NCBI GenBank assembly: GCA_040264895.1
Contig: JBDQHL010000077.1
Location: forward strand, 1-5,883
Source of the DNA: PGYR01 sp040264895
GTDB lineage: Bacteria; Bacteroidota; Ignavibacteria; Kapaibacteriales; UBA2268
Length of the DNA: 5,883 nucleotides
Reading direction: 5' to 3'
Shown here: in pieces, positions 1 to 5,883 of the stretch
How positions within the stretch are numbered: position 1 is the first letter of the stretch
Layout of the letters: every line of letters begins with the position of its first letter
Position numbers and translations under genes: made by a program
The notes under the pieces: model-generated
Database searches by the model: none
What the model was told of the DNA's origin: nothing
The model's input: the letters and a program-made list of their open reading frames with translations, nothing else

Positions 1-1272
1 GCTATAATTTGAATAATTATCCTTCTTAATTTTATCTGCAACTTTTTCGTCTATTCTCTTATTAGAATTATCGCTGGTTGCTTCATTTTTCTTTGTTTCT
101 ATTGTACTATTCATTTTAGTACTAACTTCATTAACATTTTCGGAACTGCTAGAAATTCTGTTTGTTCTGTGAACTGCAGGAATAGAATACTTTTTTAAAT
201 CAGTCAAACCTTTTGGACTTGAGTCCTTAAATCTTGCTCCAAAAGCATTTAAATCATTATTTTCTTTCTTTTCAAGTCTTTTATTAACTTCATTATCTTC
301 TTGGTTTTGTACTTCGCTATTAAACCCCGTAGCTACTACTGTAACCATTATACCATCTTCCATATCATCATTGTAAACGACACCGTGTATAATGTTTGCA
401 TTGCCACCTGCAGCAGATTCAACAACAGATACTGCTTCAGAAACTTCGAACATTGTCATATCAGAACCACCACTAATGTTTACCAGAACACCTTTGGATC
501 CTTCAATTGATATTCCGTCAAGTAGAGGGGAGTTAATTGCTTTTTCAGTAGCTTCAATTGCACGGTTATCACCTGTTGCGATACCAATACCCATCAAAGC
601 ATCACCTTTGTCTTTCATGATAGTTCTTACATCAGCAAAATCAACATTTACAACACCGTGTTGTGATATTATATCTGAAATACCACGGGTAGCATTGTAC
701 AATACTTCATCAACTTTTAAGAATGCATCTTTGAGGCTTGTATTTTTATCAATTATTTCTAATAATTTTTGGTTGGGAATTACAATCAGTGCATCAACAT
801 TTTGTCTTAACTCTTCTATCCATTTATTAGCAACTTCCATTCTTCGTTTACCTTCCCAAGCAAATGGTGTAGTAACGATTGAAACAGTTAAGGTGTCCAT
901 GGATTTAGCTAGTTTAGCTATTTCAGGAGCGCCTCCAGTACCAGTACCACCACCCATTCCGGCTGTGATAAATACCATATCAGTACCTTCTAGCATTTTT
1001 TTGATATCTTCTATACTTTCTTCTACAGATGTTTTTCCTATATTAGGATCAGCACCAGCACCTAATCCTTTAGTCTTTTGTTTACCTAACTGTAATTTTA
1101 TATCAGCTCTGTTATATTCTAATGCTTGATTATCTGTGTTAGCAACTATAAATTCAACACCACCTAAACCTTTCTCGATCATGTTGTTTATAGCGTTTCC
1201 ACCACCGCCACCAACGCCAATTACCTTTATTTTAGCGCTTCTGTCTTGCGAATGAGTATCTATTGATATCAT
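1..1272 (-). CDS. ftsZ: Cell division protein FtsZ, C-terminus cut by window edge
   Basis: This is the tubulin-like GTPase that polymerises at midcell into the Z ring and recruits the divisome. The frame is open for 424 codons from the ATG at 1270-1272 to base 1, with no stop, so the gene runs off the left edge. Visible motifs: a glycine-rich nucleotide loop 'GVGGGGGNA' (residues 19-27), the tubulin signature GGGTGTG (107-113), and the T7 catalytic loop 'NVDFADV' (209-215) with both aspartates, which completes the GTPase site of the next subunit. The folded core ends near 'VVATGF' (F317). After it comes a polar Ser/Asn/Lys/Glu-rich linker of at least 107 residues; the extreme C-terminal peptide is not in the window. 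The start is secure: an in-frame TAA lies at 1291-1293, no other ATG intervenes, and a purine-rich RBS precedes it. It follows ftsA by 33 bases, so it is probably co-transcribed. Identity is certain. Confidence 0.97.
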   Translation of the reverse strand, partial: MISIDTHSQDRSAKIKVIGVGGGGGNAINNMIEKGLGGVEFIVANTDNQALEYNRADIKLQLGKQKTKGLGAGADPNIGKTSVEESIEDIKKMLEGTDMVFITAGMGGGTGTGGAPEIAKLAKSMDTLTVSIVTTPFAWEGKRRMEVANKWIEELRQNVDALIVIPNQKLLEIIDKNTSLKDAFLKVDEVLYNATRGISDIISQHGVVNVDFADVRTIMKDKGDALMGIGIATGDNRAIEATEKAINSPLLDGISIEGSKGVLVNISGGSDMTMFEVSEAVSVVESAAGGNANIIHGVVYNDDMEDGIMVTVVATGFNSEVQNQEDNEVNKRLEKKENNDLNAFGARFKDSSPKGLTDLKKYSIPAVHRTNRISSSSENVNEVSTKMNSTIETKKNEATSDNSNKRIDEKVADKIKKDNYSNYS

Positions 1273-1275
1273 GTG

Positions 1276-1284
1276 TTTCCCCCG
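1276..1284 (-). promoter_or_regulatory. Ribosome binding site of ftsZ
   Basis: On the minus strand the leader reads CGGGGGAAA and then, after a short spacer, the ftsZ ATG; the run of five G ends six bases before the start codon. In a very AT-rich spacer this G-run stands out and sits at normal Shine-Dalgarno distance. It is not the textbook AGGAGG, but it can pair with a CCUCC-type anti-SD through a G-U pair. It fixes the ftsZ start and suggests stronger initiation than ftsA (AGGG at 2705-2708) or ftsQ (no clear site). That fits the usual need for more FtsZ than FtsA, although the strength is inferred. Confidence 0.6.
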
Positions 1285-1305
1285 AAAATATTAATATCTG
1301 TAATT

Positions 1306-2697
1306 TTATAATTCTTCTATAAATTTCTTTATTCTACCACCAAAACCTGAAATGTTATTTCTATTGTCTGGTGTTTCTTTTTGCATTTTTCTCTTTTTTG
1401 CCTTGTCCATTAGTGATAGCAGCTTTTTACTTTTTGCTATTTCTTCTACTTCAGGTTTCTCTTCAACAATTTCTTCATTGAGTTCTTCATCAATTGATTT
1501 AGCTTCCTCTTTAACCAGATTTGATTTTAATTCATCAATGCTATTTAGAGCTAAACCAACAGATGTTGCATAAATTGGACTTCCAACTTCTGGAGCTAAA
1601 CCACTATAAGTAAGATTAGTGGGTATACCTATTTTAACTGGCATACCGAATACTTCACGTGCTAAATCTTCAGTACCATTCAATAATGTGGTACCACCTG
1701 TAACTACAACACCAGCACCTAATTTATCCGCAAATCCTGATCTATGTATTTCTGCTAAAGCAAACTCGAATAATTCTCTCATCCTAGGTTCAATAATTTC
1801 ACAAAGTTGAGACTTCTTTATCTCCATAGGTTTTCTACCACCTATACCTGGAACCATAAAAACATCATCTTTCATTATTGAGTTTTGATAACAGTAACCA
1901 TAATCTCTTTTAATTTTTTCAGCTTGGCTATTTACTATTCCAAGTACAGTTCTTACATCATCTGTGACATGCTTTCCTGCTAATGCAAAAACAGAAGTAA
2001 ACTTATATATGCCTTCGTGGAAAATTGCTAAATCGGTAGTTCCGCCCCCAATATCAACAATTGCAACACCTATTTCTTTTTCTGCTTCTAACAATACAGA
2101 TTTACTACTAGCTATAGGTTCTAGAATAACGTCTTTAACCTTTATACCTAGTCTTTCTACACATCTATGTATGTTGTTTATCGCTGTCTTAAGGCCAGTT
2201 ATTATATTTACTTGAGCTTCTAACCTTATTCCTGACATTCCTATAGGATCTGTAATTCCATCCTGACCATCTATTATAAACTCTTCAGGGATTACGTGTA
2301 AAATCTGTCTTTCAGACGGAATAACAATTTTACTAGCATCACTTAGCAATCTATCTACATCAGCTTGTGTAATCTCTTGTTCATTATTAGAAATTCCTAT
2401 TATTCCTCTAGTCTTAATAGAGTCGATGTGATCTCCAGCAATTCCAACCGTAACTTCTTTGATTTTTATTCCTGATTGTTGTTCTGCTTGTTCTATAACT
2501 TTTTTTATGCTTCTAATTGTTTTTTCTATATTAACTACAACACCTCGGTTGAGCCCTTCGCTTTCTGCTATTCCTATACCTAGAATTTTTAAAGTGTCAT
2601 CATCAGGATTAGGTGAAGTTACTAAAGCACAAACTTTAGATGTACCTAAATCAAGACCCACAGATATCGGAAGTTCTTTTGATATATTAGAAGACAT
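1306..2697 (-). CDS. ftsA: Cell division protein FtsA
   Basis: FtsA is an actin-like ATPase that tethers FtsZ filaments to the inner face of the cytoplasmic membrane and helps recruit later divisome proteins. In the 463 residues I see the phosphate-1 loop 'GLDLGTSKVCALV' (14-26), a 1C subdomain typical of FtsA (about 84-165, with 'VTVGIAGDHI' and 'HVIPEEF'), the phosphate-2 motif 'VDIGGGTTDLAIF' (214-226) and the adenosine motif 'VVVTGGTTLLNG' (330-341). An insertion 'VPGIGGRKP' (282-290) resembles FtsA of Chlorobi-like lineages. After the core (to about 385) comes a charged tail: an acidic stretch (398-419), a basic stretch (421-440), and a short amphipathic end 'GGRIKKFIEEL' that fits the membrane-targeting helix. 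It is somewhat longer than E. coli FtsA (about 420). The start ATG has AGGG seven bases upstream. The gene lies 18 bases after ftsQ and 33 before ftsZ. Confidence 0.97.
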   Translation of the reverse strand: MSSNISKELPISVGLDLGTSKVCALVTSPNPDDDTLKILGIGIAESEGLNRGVVVNIEKTIRSIKKVIEQAEQQSGIKIKEVTVGIAGDHIDSIKTRGIIGISNNEQEITQADVDRLLSDASKIVIPSERQILHVIPEEFIIDGQDGITDPIGMSGIRLEAQVNIITGLKTAINNIHRCVERLGIKVKDVILEPIASSKSVLLEAEKEIGVAIVDIGGGTTDLAIFHEGIYKFTSVFALAGKHVTDDVRTVLGIVNSQAEKIKRDYGYCYQNSIMKDDVFMVPGIGGRKPMEIKKSQLCEIIEPRMRELFEFALAEIHRSGFADKLGAGVVVTGGTTLLNGTEDLAREVFGMPVKIGIPTNLTYSGLAPEVGSPIYATSVGLALNSIDELKSNLVKEEAKSIDEELNEEIVEEKPEVEEIAKSKKLLSLMDKAKKRKMQKETPDNRNNISGFGGRIKKFIEEL

Positions 2698-2715
2698 TAT
2701 GTTACCCTATATAAA

Positions 2716-3480
2716 TTATTTTTTGCTCAATATTATTCTATCATACCATCTTAAATCTAAAATATCATTCTCTCTAAGAACTAACTTTGAAGATTCATTT
2801 GTATATAACATATTTAACTTTTCTATTTTCTTTTTTACATTCTCGTCTAAGCCGAAGTAGATAGTATTATTATCAAACACACCAATAAATTCAAATCCTT
2901 TGTCATTGTCAATGTATCTAATCTCACTAATAGAATGTGATAGCCTTTTACGTTCATATAATTGACTTGCAATTACAATTGCCTTGTTTAATAACAATGA
3001 ATCAGATATTGAAAATCCTGAAAGAATTATCAAATCAGAATGTTCTACCAAAACTTTGTAAGGTAATAGGTTACCTTCTTTATCTATATAGTTTAAACTA
3101 TTATTAGTCTGAAAATAAACGTAAGGGGTTCTCTCTACTACACTTACATCAATTCCATCTACACCAGAAAAAGATGCAATGCATTTACTTACGTATGCAT
3201 TCTTTTCAATTCTATTTTCTATTAATTTTAGTAACACACTATCTTTAGATTTCTGAAAAGAAATCTCTTTAGCTATTTCAAAGAACTTGCTAGAATCACT
3301 TAAGTTAGTCCCACTAATACTATACTTAGTAATTTTTTGACTCGTAAACCAATTATTAGAAATATTTGATAAATACACCACAACAACTACTATTAAAAGC
3401 AGTAAAATTGGAGTTAAGTATTTTTTCCAATTACGACTAAGTTCGGTTTCCGAGACGTCTTGTGGACTCTCGTTAATCAA
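2716..3480 (-). CDS. ftsQ: Cell division protein FtsQ/DivIB, POTRA domain
   Basis: FtsQ is a bitopic inner-membrane protein whose periplasmic part links early divisome proteins to FtsL/FtsB and the septal peptidoglycan synthase. The 254 residues show a short cytoplasmic N-terminus with a basic stretch (RNWKK, 16-20), one membrane segment (about 22-38, a run of Leu/Ile/Val), then a POTRA-like region (about 46-118) ending in 'VSVVERTPYVYF', and a beta domain with 'LNYIDKEGNLLPY' (129-141). The end, 'LDLRWYDRIIL', matches the usual final FtsQ strand. Sequence identity across this family is low, so the call rests on architecture, these motifs and position before ftsA-ftsZ. The start codon is TTG: an in-frame TGA lies 12 bases upstream at 3490-3492, and there is no in-frame ATG before residue 224. 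No convincing RBS precedes it. It is probably the first gene of a ftsQAZ operon. Confidence 0.9.
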   Translation of the reverse strand: MINESPQDVSETELSRNWKKYLTPILLLLIVVVVVYLSNISNNWFTSQKITKYSISGTNLSDSSKFFEIAKEISFQKSKDSVLLKLIENRIEKNAYVSKCIASFSGVDGIDVSVVERTPYVYFQTNNSLNYIDKEGNLLPYKVLVEHSDLIILSGFSISDSLLLNKAIVIASQLYERKRLSHSISEIRYIDNDKGFEFIGVFDNNTIYFGLDENVKKKIEKLNMLYTNESSKLVLRENDILDLRWYDRIILSKK

Positions 3481-3557
3481 AGTTCTAACTCATTATATTG
3501 TATTAATTATATAAAGTGGAGTACATTTGGGTATGTATCATCCCTTTATGCTGCTAT

Positions 3558-3579
3558 TATTACTTTTTCAAAAGTAATA
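3558..3579. repeat. Inverted repeat in the ftsQ upstream region
   Basis: Bases 3558-3567 (TATTACTTTT) are the perfect reverse complement of 3570-3579, separated by two bases, so the practical hairpin has an 8-9 bp stem with a 4-6 base loop. It lies 78 bases before the ftsQ start and beyond the nuoK terminator. Neither strand has a T-run straight after it, so it does not look like an intrinsic terminator. It could be a regulator-binding palindrome or an RNA hairpin in a long ftsQ leader. The region is very AT-rich, which raises the chance of such repeats arising randomly. Confidence 0.4.
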
Positions 3580-3664
3580 GAGAATACTATAAAATGCAAA
3601 TAAAATTTTAAATAAAAATATCTAAATCCTTTGTAGTCCTTGATAGATGCAAGAATTAGCTAAG

Positions 3665-3698
3665 AAAAAAAATATTAACAATCTCTATTAGATTTAAT
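3665..3698 (-). terminator. Probable intrinsic terminator of nuoJK
   Basis: In the transcript direction, ATTAA-ATCT (3698-3690) pairs with AGAT (3684-3681) and TTAAT (3678-3674) around the five-base loop AATAG, with a two-base TG bulge. One A then leads into a run of eight T (3672-3665). It begins about 21 bases after the nuoK stop. The stem is AT-rich and so weak by E. coli standards, but placement plus the T-run fit a rho-independent terminator in an AT-rich genome. It separates nuoJK from ftsQAZ. Confidence 0.5.
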
Positions 3699-3719
3699 TT
3701 ACGTCTAAGTTTGTTAAAT

Positions 3720-4031
3720 TTACCACTTAAGTAAATTAATTTCATCGACATAAACTGTCTTTTTATTTCTAAAAAGTGCTAACACAATTGCCAAGCCTAT
3801 TGCCGCTTCTGCTGCAGCAACCGCCATAACAAAAAACACGAAAATTTGACCAGAAGCATCACCCATAAATGAAGAAAATGCTACTAATGTTATATTAACA
3901 GCATTAAGCATTAACTCAATGCACATAAATATTACTATAGCGTTCCTTCTCGTTAAAACACCAACAGAACCTATAGCAAATATAGTTGCTGATAAAATAA
4001 GATAATATTCTAATGGAATTGCTTCAATCAT
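3720..4031 (-). CDS. nuoK: NADH-quinone oxidoreductase subunit K
   Basis: NuoK is a small subunit of the complex I membrane arm, related to MrpC, that lies beside NuoJ and takes part in proton transfer along the chain of buried charges. At 103 residues it has the usual length. Three membrane helices are visible (about 8-25, 30-52, 62-87). The two intramembrane glutamates expected of the family are present: Glu39 in 'CIELMLNAVN' and Glu75 in 'AAAEAAIGLA', corresponding to E. coli Glu36 and Glu72. The C-terminus 'INLLKW' resembles the common family ending. Its ATG overlaps the nuoJ stop as ATGA (4028-4031), and GAAGAG lies six bases before the start, so the two are translationally coupled. nuoL, the usual next gene, does not follow; a terminator and ftsQ do. 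Confidence 0.97.
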   Translation of the reverse strand: MIEAIPLEYYLILSATIFAIGSVGVLTRRNAIVIFMCIELMLNAVNITLVAFSSFMGDASGQIFVFFVMAVAAAEAAIGLAIVLALFRNKKTVYVDEINLLKW

Positions 4032-4570
4032 TTTAAACTCTTCTGTGTTATATCTCTTTCTAAAAATACTTTCTTTTTACCTAGTAGGAGTGCTCCCATG
4101 ACTGCAACCAATAATAAAAGTGCAATATATTCAAATGGGAATAAATATTCTGTGAATAATTTGTAACCTAAATTTTTAACATAACCAGTTGTAACTGATT
4201 TAGCTGTGATTTCACTAGTGAATTCCCCAGCACTGGTAAATAAAACTAAAGTCTGCACAACAAAAGCTGCTCCGAAAGTCATGGCTACACCTTTCCTTGC
4301 AGTAAACTTACTTTCAGCATCGTCCTCTTTTCCAAGGTTTAAAAGCAGTATTACGAATACAACCAATACCATAATAGCACCAGCATAAACTAATATCTGT
4401 AATATCGCAATAAACTGTGCGTTTAAAGTAAGGTAAAGCCCAGCCAGCATTAAGAAATGGAGGACTAAGTTCATAGCAGAAACTACTGGATGCTTAGAAG
4501 CAACAGTACCAAATGCTGTAGCTATTGCTATAATGCTAAGGATTAAAAATAAAATCGTTGCTAATGTCAT
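4028..4570 (-). CDS. nuoJ: NADH-quinone oxidoreductase subunit J
   Basis: NuoJ (ND6 homologue) is a complex I membrane subunit; its third helix carries a conserved pi-bulge implicated in coupling quinone reduction to proton pumping. The 180 residues show five membrane helices (about 2-22, 28-48, 52-79, 93-113, 145-164). Family hallmarks are 'HPVVSAMNLVLHFLMLAGLYL' (20-residue core 28-47), the helix-3 stretch 'ILQILVYAGAIMVLVVFVIL' (56-75) with Tyr62-Ala-Gly, and 'FPFEYIALLLL' (144-154). The short hydrophilic loop at 80-93 and the loop before helix 5 are normal. The stop overlaps the nuoK start. No Shine-Dalgarno sequence is visible before the ATG at 4568-4570, where the leader is almost all A/T. 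The gene begins a two-gene unit after the Rel/SpoT gene, 106 bases downstream of its stop. Confidence 0.97.
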   Translation of the reverse strand: MTLATILFLILSIIAIATAFGTVASKHPVVSAMNLVLHFLMLAGLYLTLNAQFIAILQILVYAGAIMVLVVFVILLLNLGKEDDAESKFTARKGVAMTFGAAFVVQTLVLFTSAGEFTSEITAKSVTTGYVKNLGYKLFTEYLFPFEYIALLLLVAVMGALLLGKKKVFLERDITQKSLK

Positions 4571-4636
4571 ATTAAAACAAGTCTATTGATTTCAAAATAT
4601 AATTAGACAAAAATATACTTTTTTTTTAACGAATTC

Positions 4637-4654
4637 AAAAAAATGATTCATTTT
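4637..4654 (-). terminator. Possible weak terminator after the Rel/SpoT gene
   Basis: A palindrome AAAATGA-T-TCATTTT (4640-4654 on the plus strand) lies 22 bases past the Rel/SpoT stop. In the transcript direction it gives a short stem of about five A-U pairs around GAATC, and the 3' arm continues into further T residues to 4637. The stem is short and lacks G-C pairs outside the loop, so termination here would be weak. Position is the main argument; rho-dependent ending or read-through into nuoJ are equally possible. Confidence 0.25.
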
Positions 4655-4676
4655 CATTTTCCACAATTCTTTTTTA

Positions 4677-5883
4677 TCAAGTATAGGTAACCTTCTCTAT
4701 ACCATTTATTTTATGGACTGCCTTAACTATGTTACTTAATTCATATGAGTTAGAAACTCTAATTGTAATAAGACCTTCGAATGAGTCTTCTAATCTGTCA
4801 AATGAAATTCCGTTTAGACTAACACCCTCTTTGGCAATTAAACATTCTGTAATATCATTTACTATACCCGGTCTGTCTGTGCCAATTATTTCTAATGATT
4901 TGATTATTGGTTCATTTCTTTGAGGTTTACTTTTAGTTGATGTCTTCTTGGCATTTTTATTATTAGAATACTCTTGTAGTAAATTAACTATGTATGGAAT
5001 TTCAATATTATTCTTACCAATTTCAATATATAGTTGTCTTTCAGATTCTAAATTTAATTCTTCAACTAATCTATCTATAAGTACTTGTCTTAGTCCAAAA
5101 TCACTATTTATTACTTCTAATTCCCACTTTTCTCTTCCTTTCTTATAGAAATTAGTTTTTACTGATTTCAAGTACTTATTAATTGCTGACTTTGCTTTGT
5201 GTGTTGTAACCAACCTAAGCCATTCTTCACTTACTGAGACCTTCTTAGATTTTAATATTTCAACCTGATCTCCACTTTGAAGTTTATAATCAATAGGCAC
5301 AATTTTTCCATTTACTTTAGCTCCAATATAATGATTACCTAAAGCAGTATGAATATCATATGCAAAATCTAAAGGTGTAGAGTTCTTAGGGAAAGTGTGT
5401 AACTCATTACTAGGAGTGAATATATGAATCTCATCTAAGAATGAATTTCGTTTTAAGAAATTAAATAACTCTTCTGGTGTTTCAGTTTCGTTATTTTCTA
5501 TCATTTCCCTTACCGAGTCCATCCACTCAACAGCATTTGGATTATCGAATACTGATTTAGCAGGAAGAAATCCTTTTTTGTAATTAAAATGTGCTGCTAC
5601 ACCTCTTTTAGCTATTTCATGCATTTCTTTTGTTCTAATTTGAATCTCTACAGGCTTTCTTTGGGGTCCTTGTACTGCACAATGAATAGACTTGTAACCA
5701 TTTTGTTTTGGAGCATTTATATAGTCCTTAAAAGTCTCTGGTACTGGTGGATAAATAGATGCTGCCAAGCCATAAACATAAAAGCACATATTTTCATCAT
5801 CTGTATCTAAAATTAATCTAATTGCAATTAAATCATAAAGTTCATCAACTGGTTTATTTCTTGCTATTGTTTTATTAAATATA
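4677..5883 (-). CDS. RelA/SpoT-family (p)ppGpp synthetase, N-terminus cut by window edge
   Basis: This enzyme family makes, and in bifunctional forms also hydrolyses, the stringent-response alarmone (p)ppGpp. The frame stays open past the first ATG (5789) to the window edge, and the upstream 31 codons are clearly synthetase ('DELYDLIAIRLIL'), so the gene is cut at its 5' end; 401 residues are visible. In order: synthetase C-terminal half with 'FKDYINAPKQNGYKSIH' (about 51-67), 'VEIQIRT' (78-84) and 'GVAAHFNYK' (94-102); a TGS domain (about 152-211, 'IFTPSNELHTFPKNSTPLDF'); a helical region (about 215-303); a polar linker; and a C-terminal ACT domain (about 326-401, 'GTDRPGIV'). The Cys/His-rich zinc-finger/RIS module normally found between helical region and ACT is not seen. 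The RxKD synthetase motif reads TFKD. The hydrolase half, if present, lies outside the window, so relA versus spoT/rel cannot be settled and I give no symbol. Confidence 0.93.
   Translation of the reverse strand, partial: IFNKTIARNKPVDELYDLIAIRLILDTDDENMCFYVYGLAASIYPPVPETFKDYINAPKQNGYKSIHCAVQGPQRKPVEIQIRTKEMHEIAKRGVAAHFNYKKGFLPAKSVFDNPNAVEWMDSVREMIENNETETPEELFNFLKRNSFLDEIHIFTPSNELHTFPKNSTPLDFAYDIHTALGNHYIGAKVNGKIVPIDYKLQSGDQVEILKSKKVSVSEEWLRLVTTHKAKSAINKYLKSVKTNFYKKGREKWELEVINSDFGLRQVLIDRLVEELNLESERQLYIEIGKNNIEIPYIVNLLQEYSNNKNAKKTSTKSKPQRNEPIIKSLEIIGTDRPGIVNDITECLIAKEGVSLNGISFDRLEDSFEGLITIRVSNSYELSNIVKAVHKINGIEKVTYT

Noticed and set aside
392..1129. A 245-codon open frame on the plus strand
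   Set aside because: It lies wholly antisense to the conserved GTPase core of ftsZ; its Ser/Pro/Ile-rich translation is the reflection of that gene and shows no family motif.
2459..2860. A 133-codon plus-strand open frame spanning the ftsA/ftsQ junction
   Set aside because: It is antisense to two well-supported genes, has low-complexity Phe/Ser composition and no recognisable domain or RBS.
3492..3511. Two TATAAT boxes on the minus strand (3511-3506 and 3497-3492) as an ftsQ promoter
   Set aside because: Neither has a TTGACA-like hexamer at about 17 bases, and no TAnnTTTG Bacteroidetes-type element is present. In such AT-rich DNA the boxes occur easily, so I do not call a promoter, though one is likely somewhere in 3481-3664.
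3521..3538. Short inverted repeat TACAT...ATGTA
   Set aside because: Arms are only five bases with a six-base gap; too weak to claim as an operator.
3601..3610. Palindrome TAAAATTTTA between nuoK and ftsQ
   Set aside because: It is short, purely A/T and does not extend; chance is the simplest explanation.
4571..4676. Possible nuoJ promoter in the Rel/SpoT-nuoJ spacer
   Set aside because: A TTGTCT on the minus strand has no acceptable -10 at proper distance, and TATATTTTG misses the TAnnTTTG spacing by one base.
4677..5789. Treating the Rel/SpoT gene as a complete 370-residue protein starting at the ATG at 5789
   Set aside because: The frame stays open to the window edge and the 31 upstream codons encode conserved synthetase sequence, so this ATG is internal.

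Overview
The window is strongly AT-rich. Every supportable gene lies on the minus strand, so transcription runs from high to low coordinates. In transcription order it holds the 3' part of a RelA/SpoT-family (p)ppGpp enzyme (cut by the right edge), nuoJ and nuoK of respiratory complex I, then the division genes ftsQ, ftsA and ftsZ (ftsZ cut by the left edge). No RNA genes, mobile elements, CRISPR arrays or integration signs are visible. No stretch longer than 300 bases lacks a gene; the longest is the 239 bases between nuoK and ftsQ.

Organism: a Gram-negative-type bacterium is implied by ftsQAZ together with a NuoJ/NuoK-type complex I. The FtsA insertion reading 'VPGIGGRKP', an FtsZ linker with an 'IPAVHR' motif, and the NuoK ending 'INLLKW' recall the Bacteroidetes/Chlorobi/Marinimicrobia (FCB) assemblage, outside typical Bacteroidia. 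This placement is an inference from family recall, made without a tree, and is tentative.

Layout: (1) 4677-5883, the Rel/SpoT C-terminal part: the end of the synthetase domain, TGS, a helical region and ACT, apparently without the zinc-finger/RIS module. (2) 4571-4676, an AT-rich spacer with a weak hairpin. (3) 3720-4570, nuoJ and nuoK overlapping by ATGA, followed by a plausible intrinsic terminator at 3665-3698. (4) 3481-3719, a regulatory spacer with a second near-perfect hairpin and TATAAT-like boxes ahead of ftsQ. (5) 1-3480, ftsQ-ftsA-ftsZ with spacers of 18 and 33 bases, very likely one operon.

Together the genes cover stringent-response signalling, part of the membrane arm of NADH:quinone oxidoreductase, and the core of the divisome (FtsQ periplasmic scaffold, FtsA membrane anchor, FtsZ ring). 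I see no new multi-gene system. The points most worth checking are the domain loss and active-site differences in the Rel/SpoT protein, the isolated nuoJK pair, and the TTG start of ftsQ.
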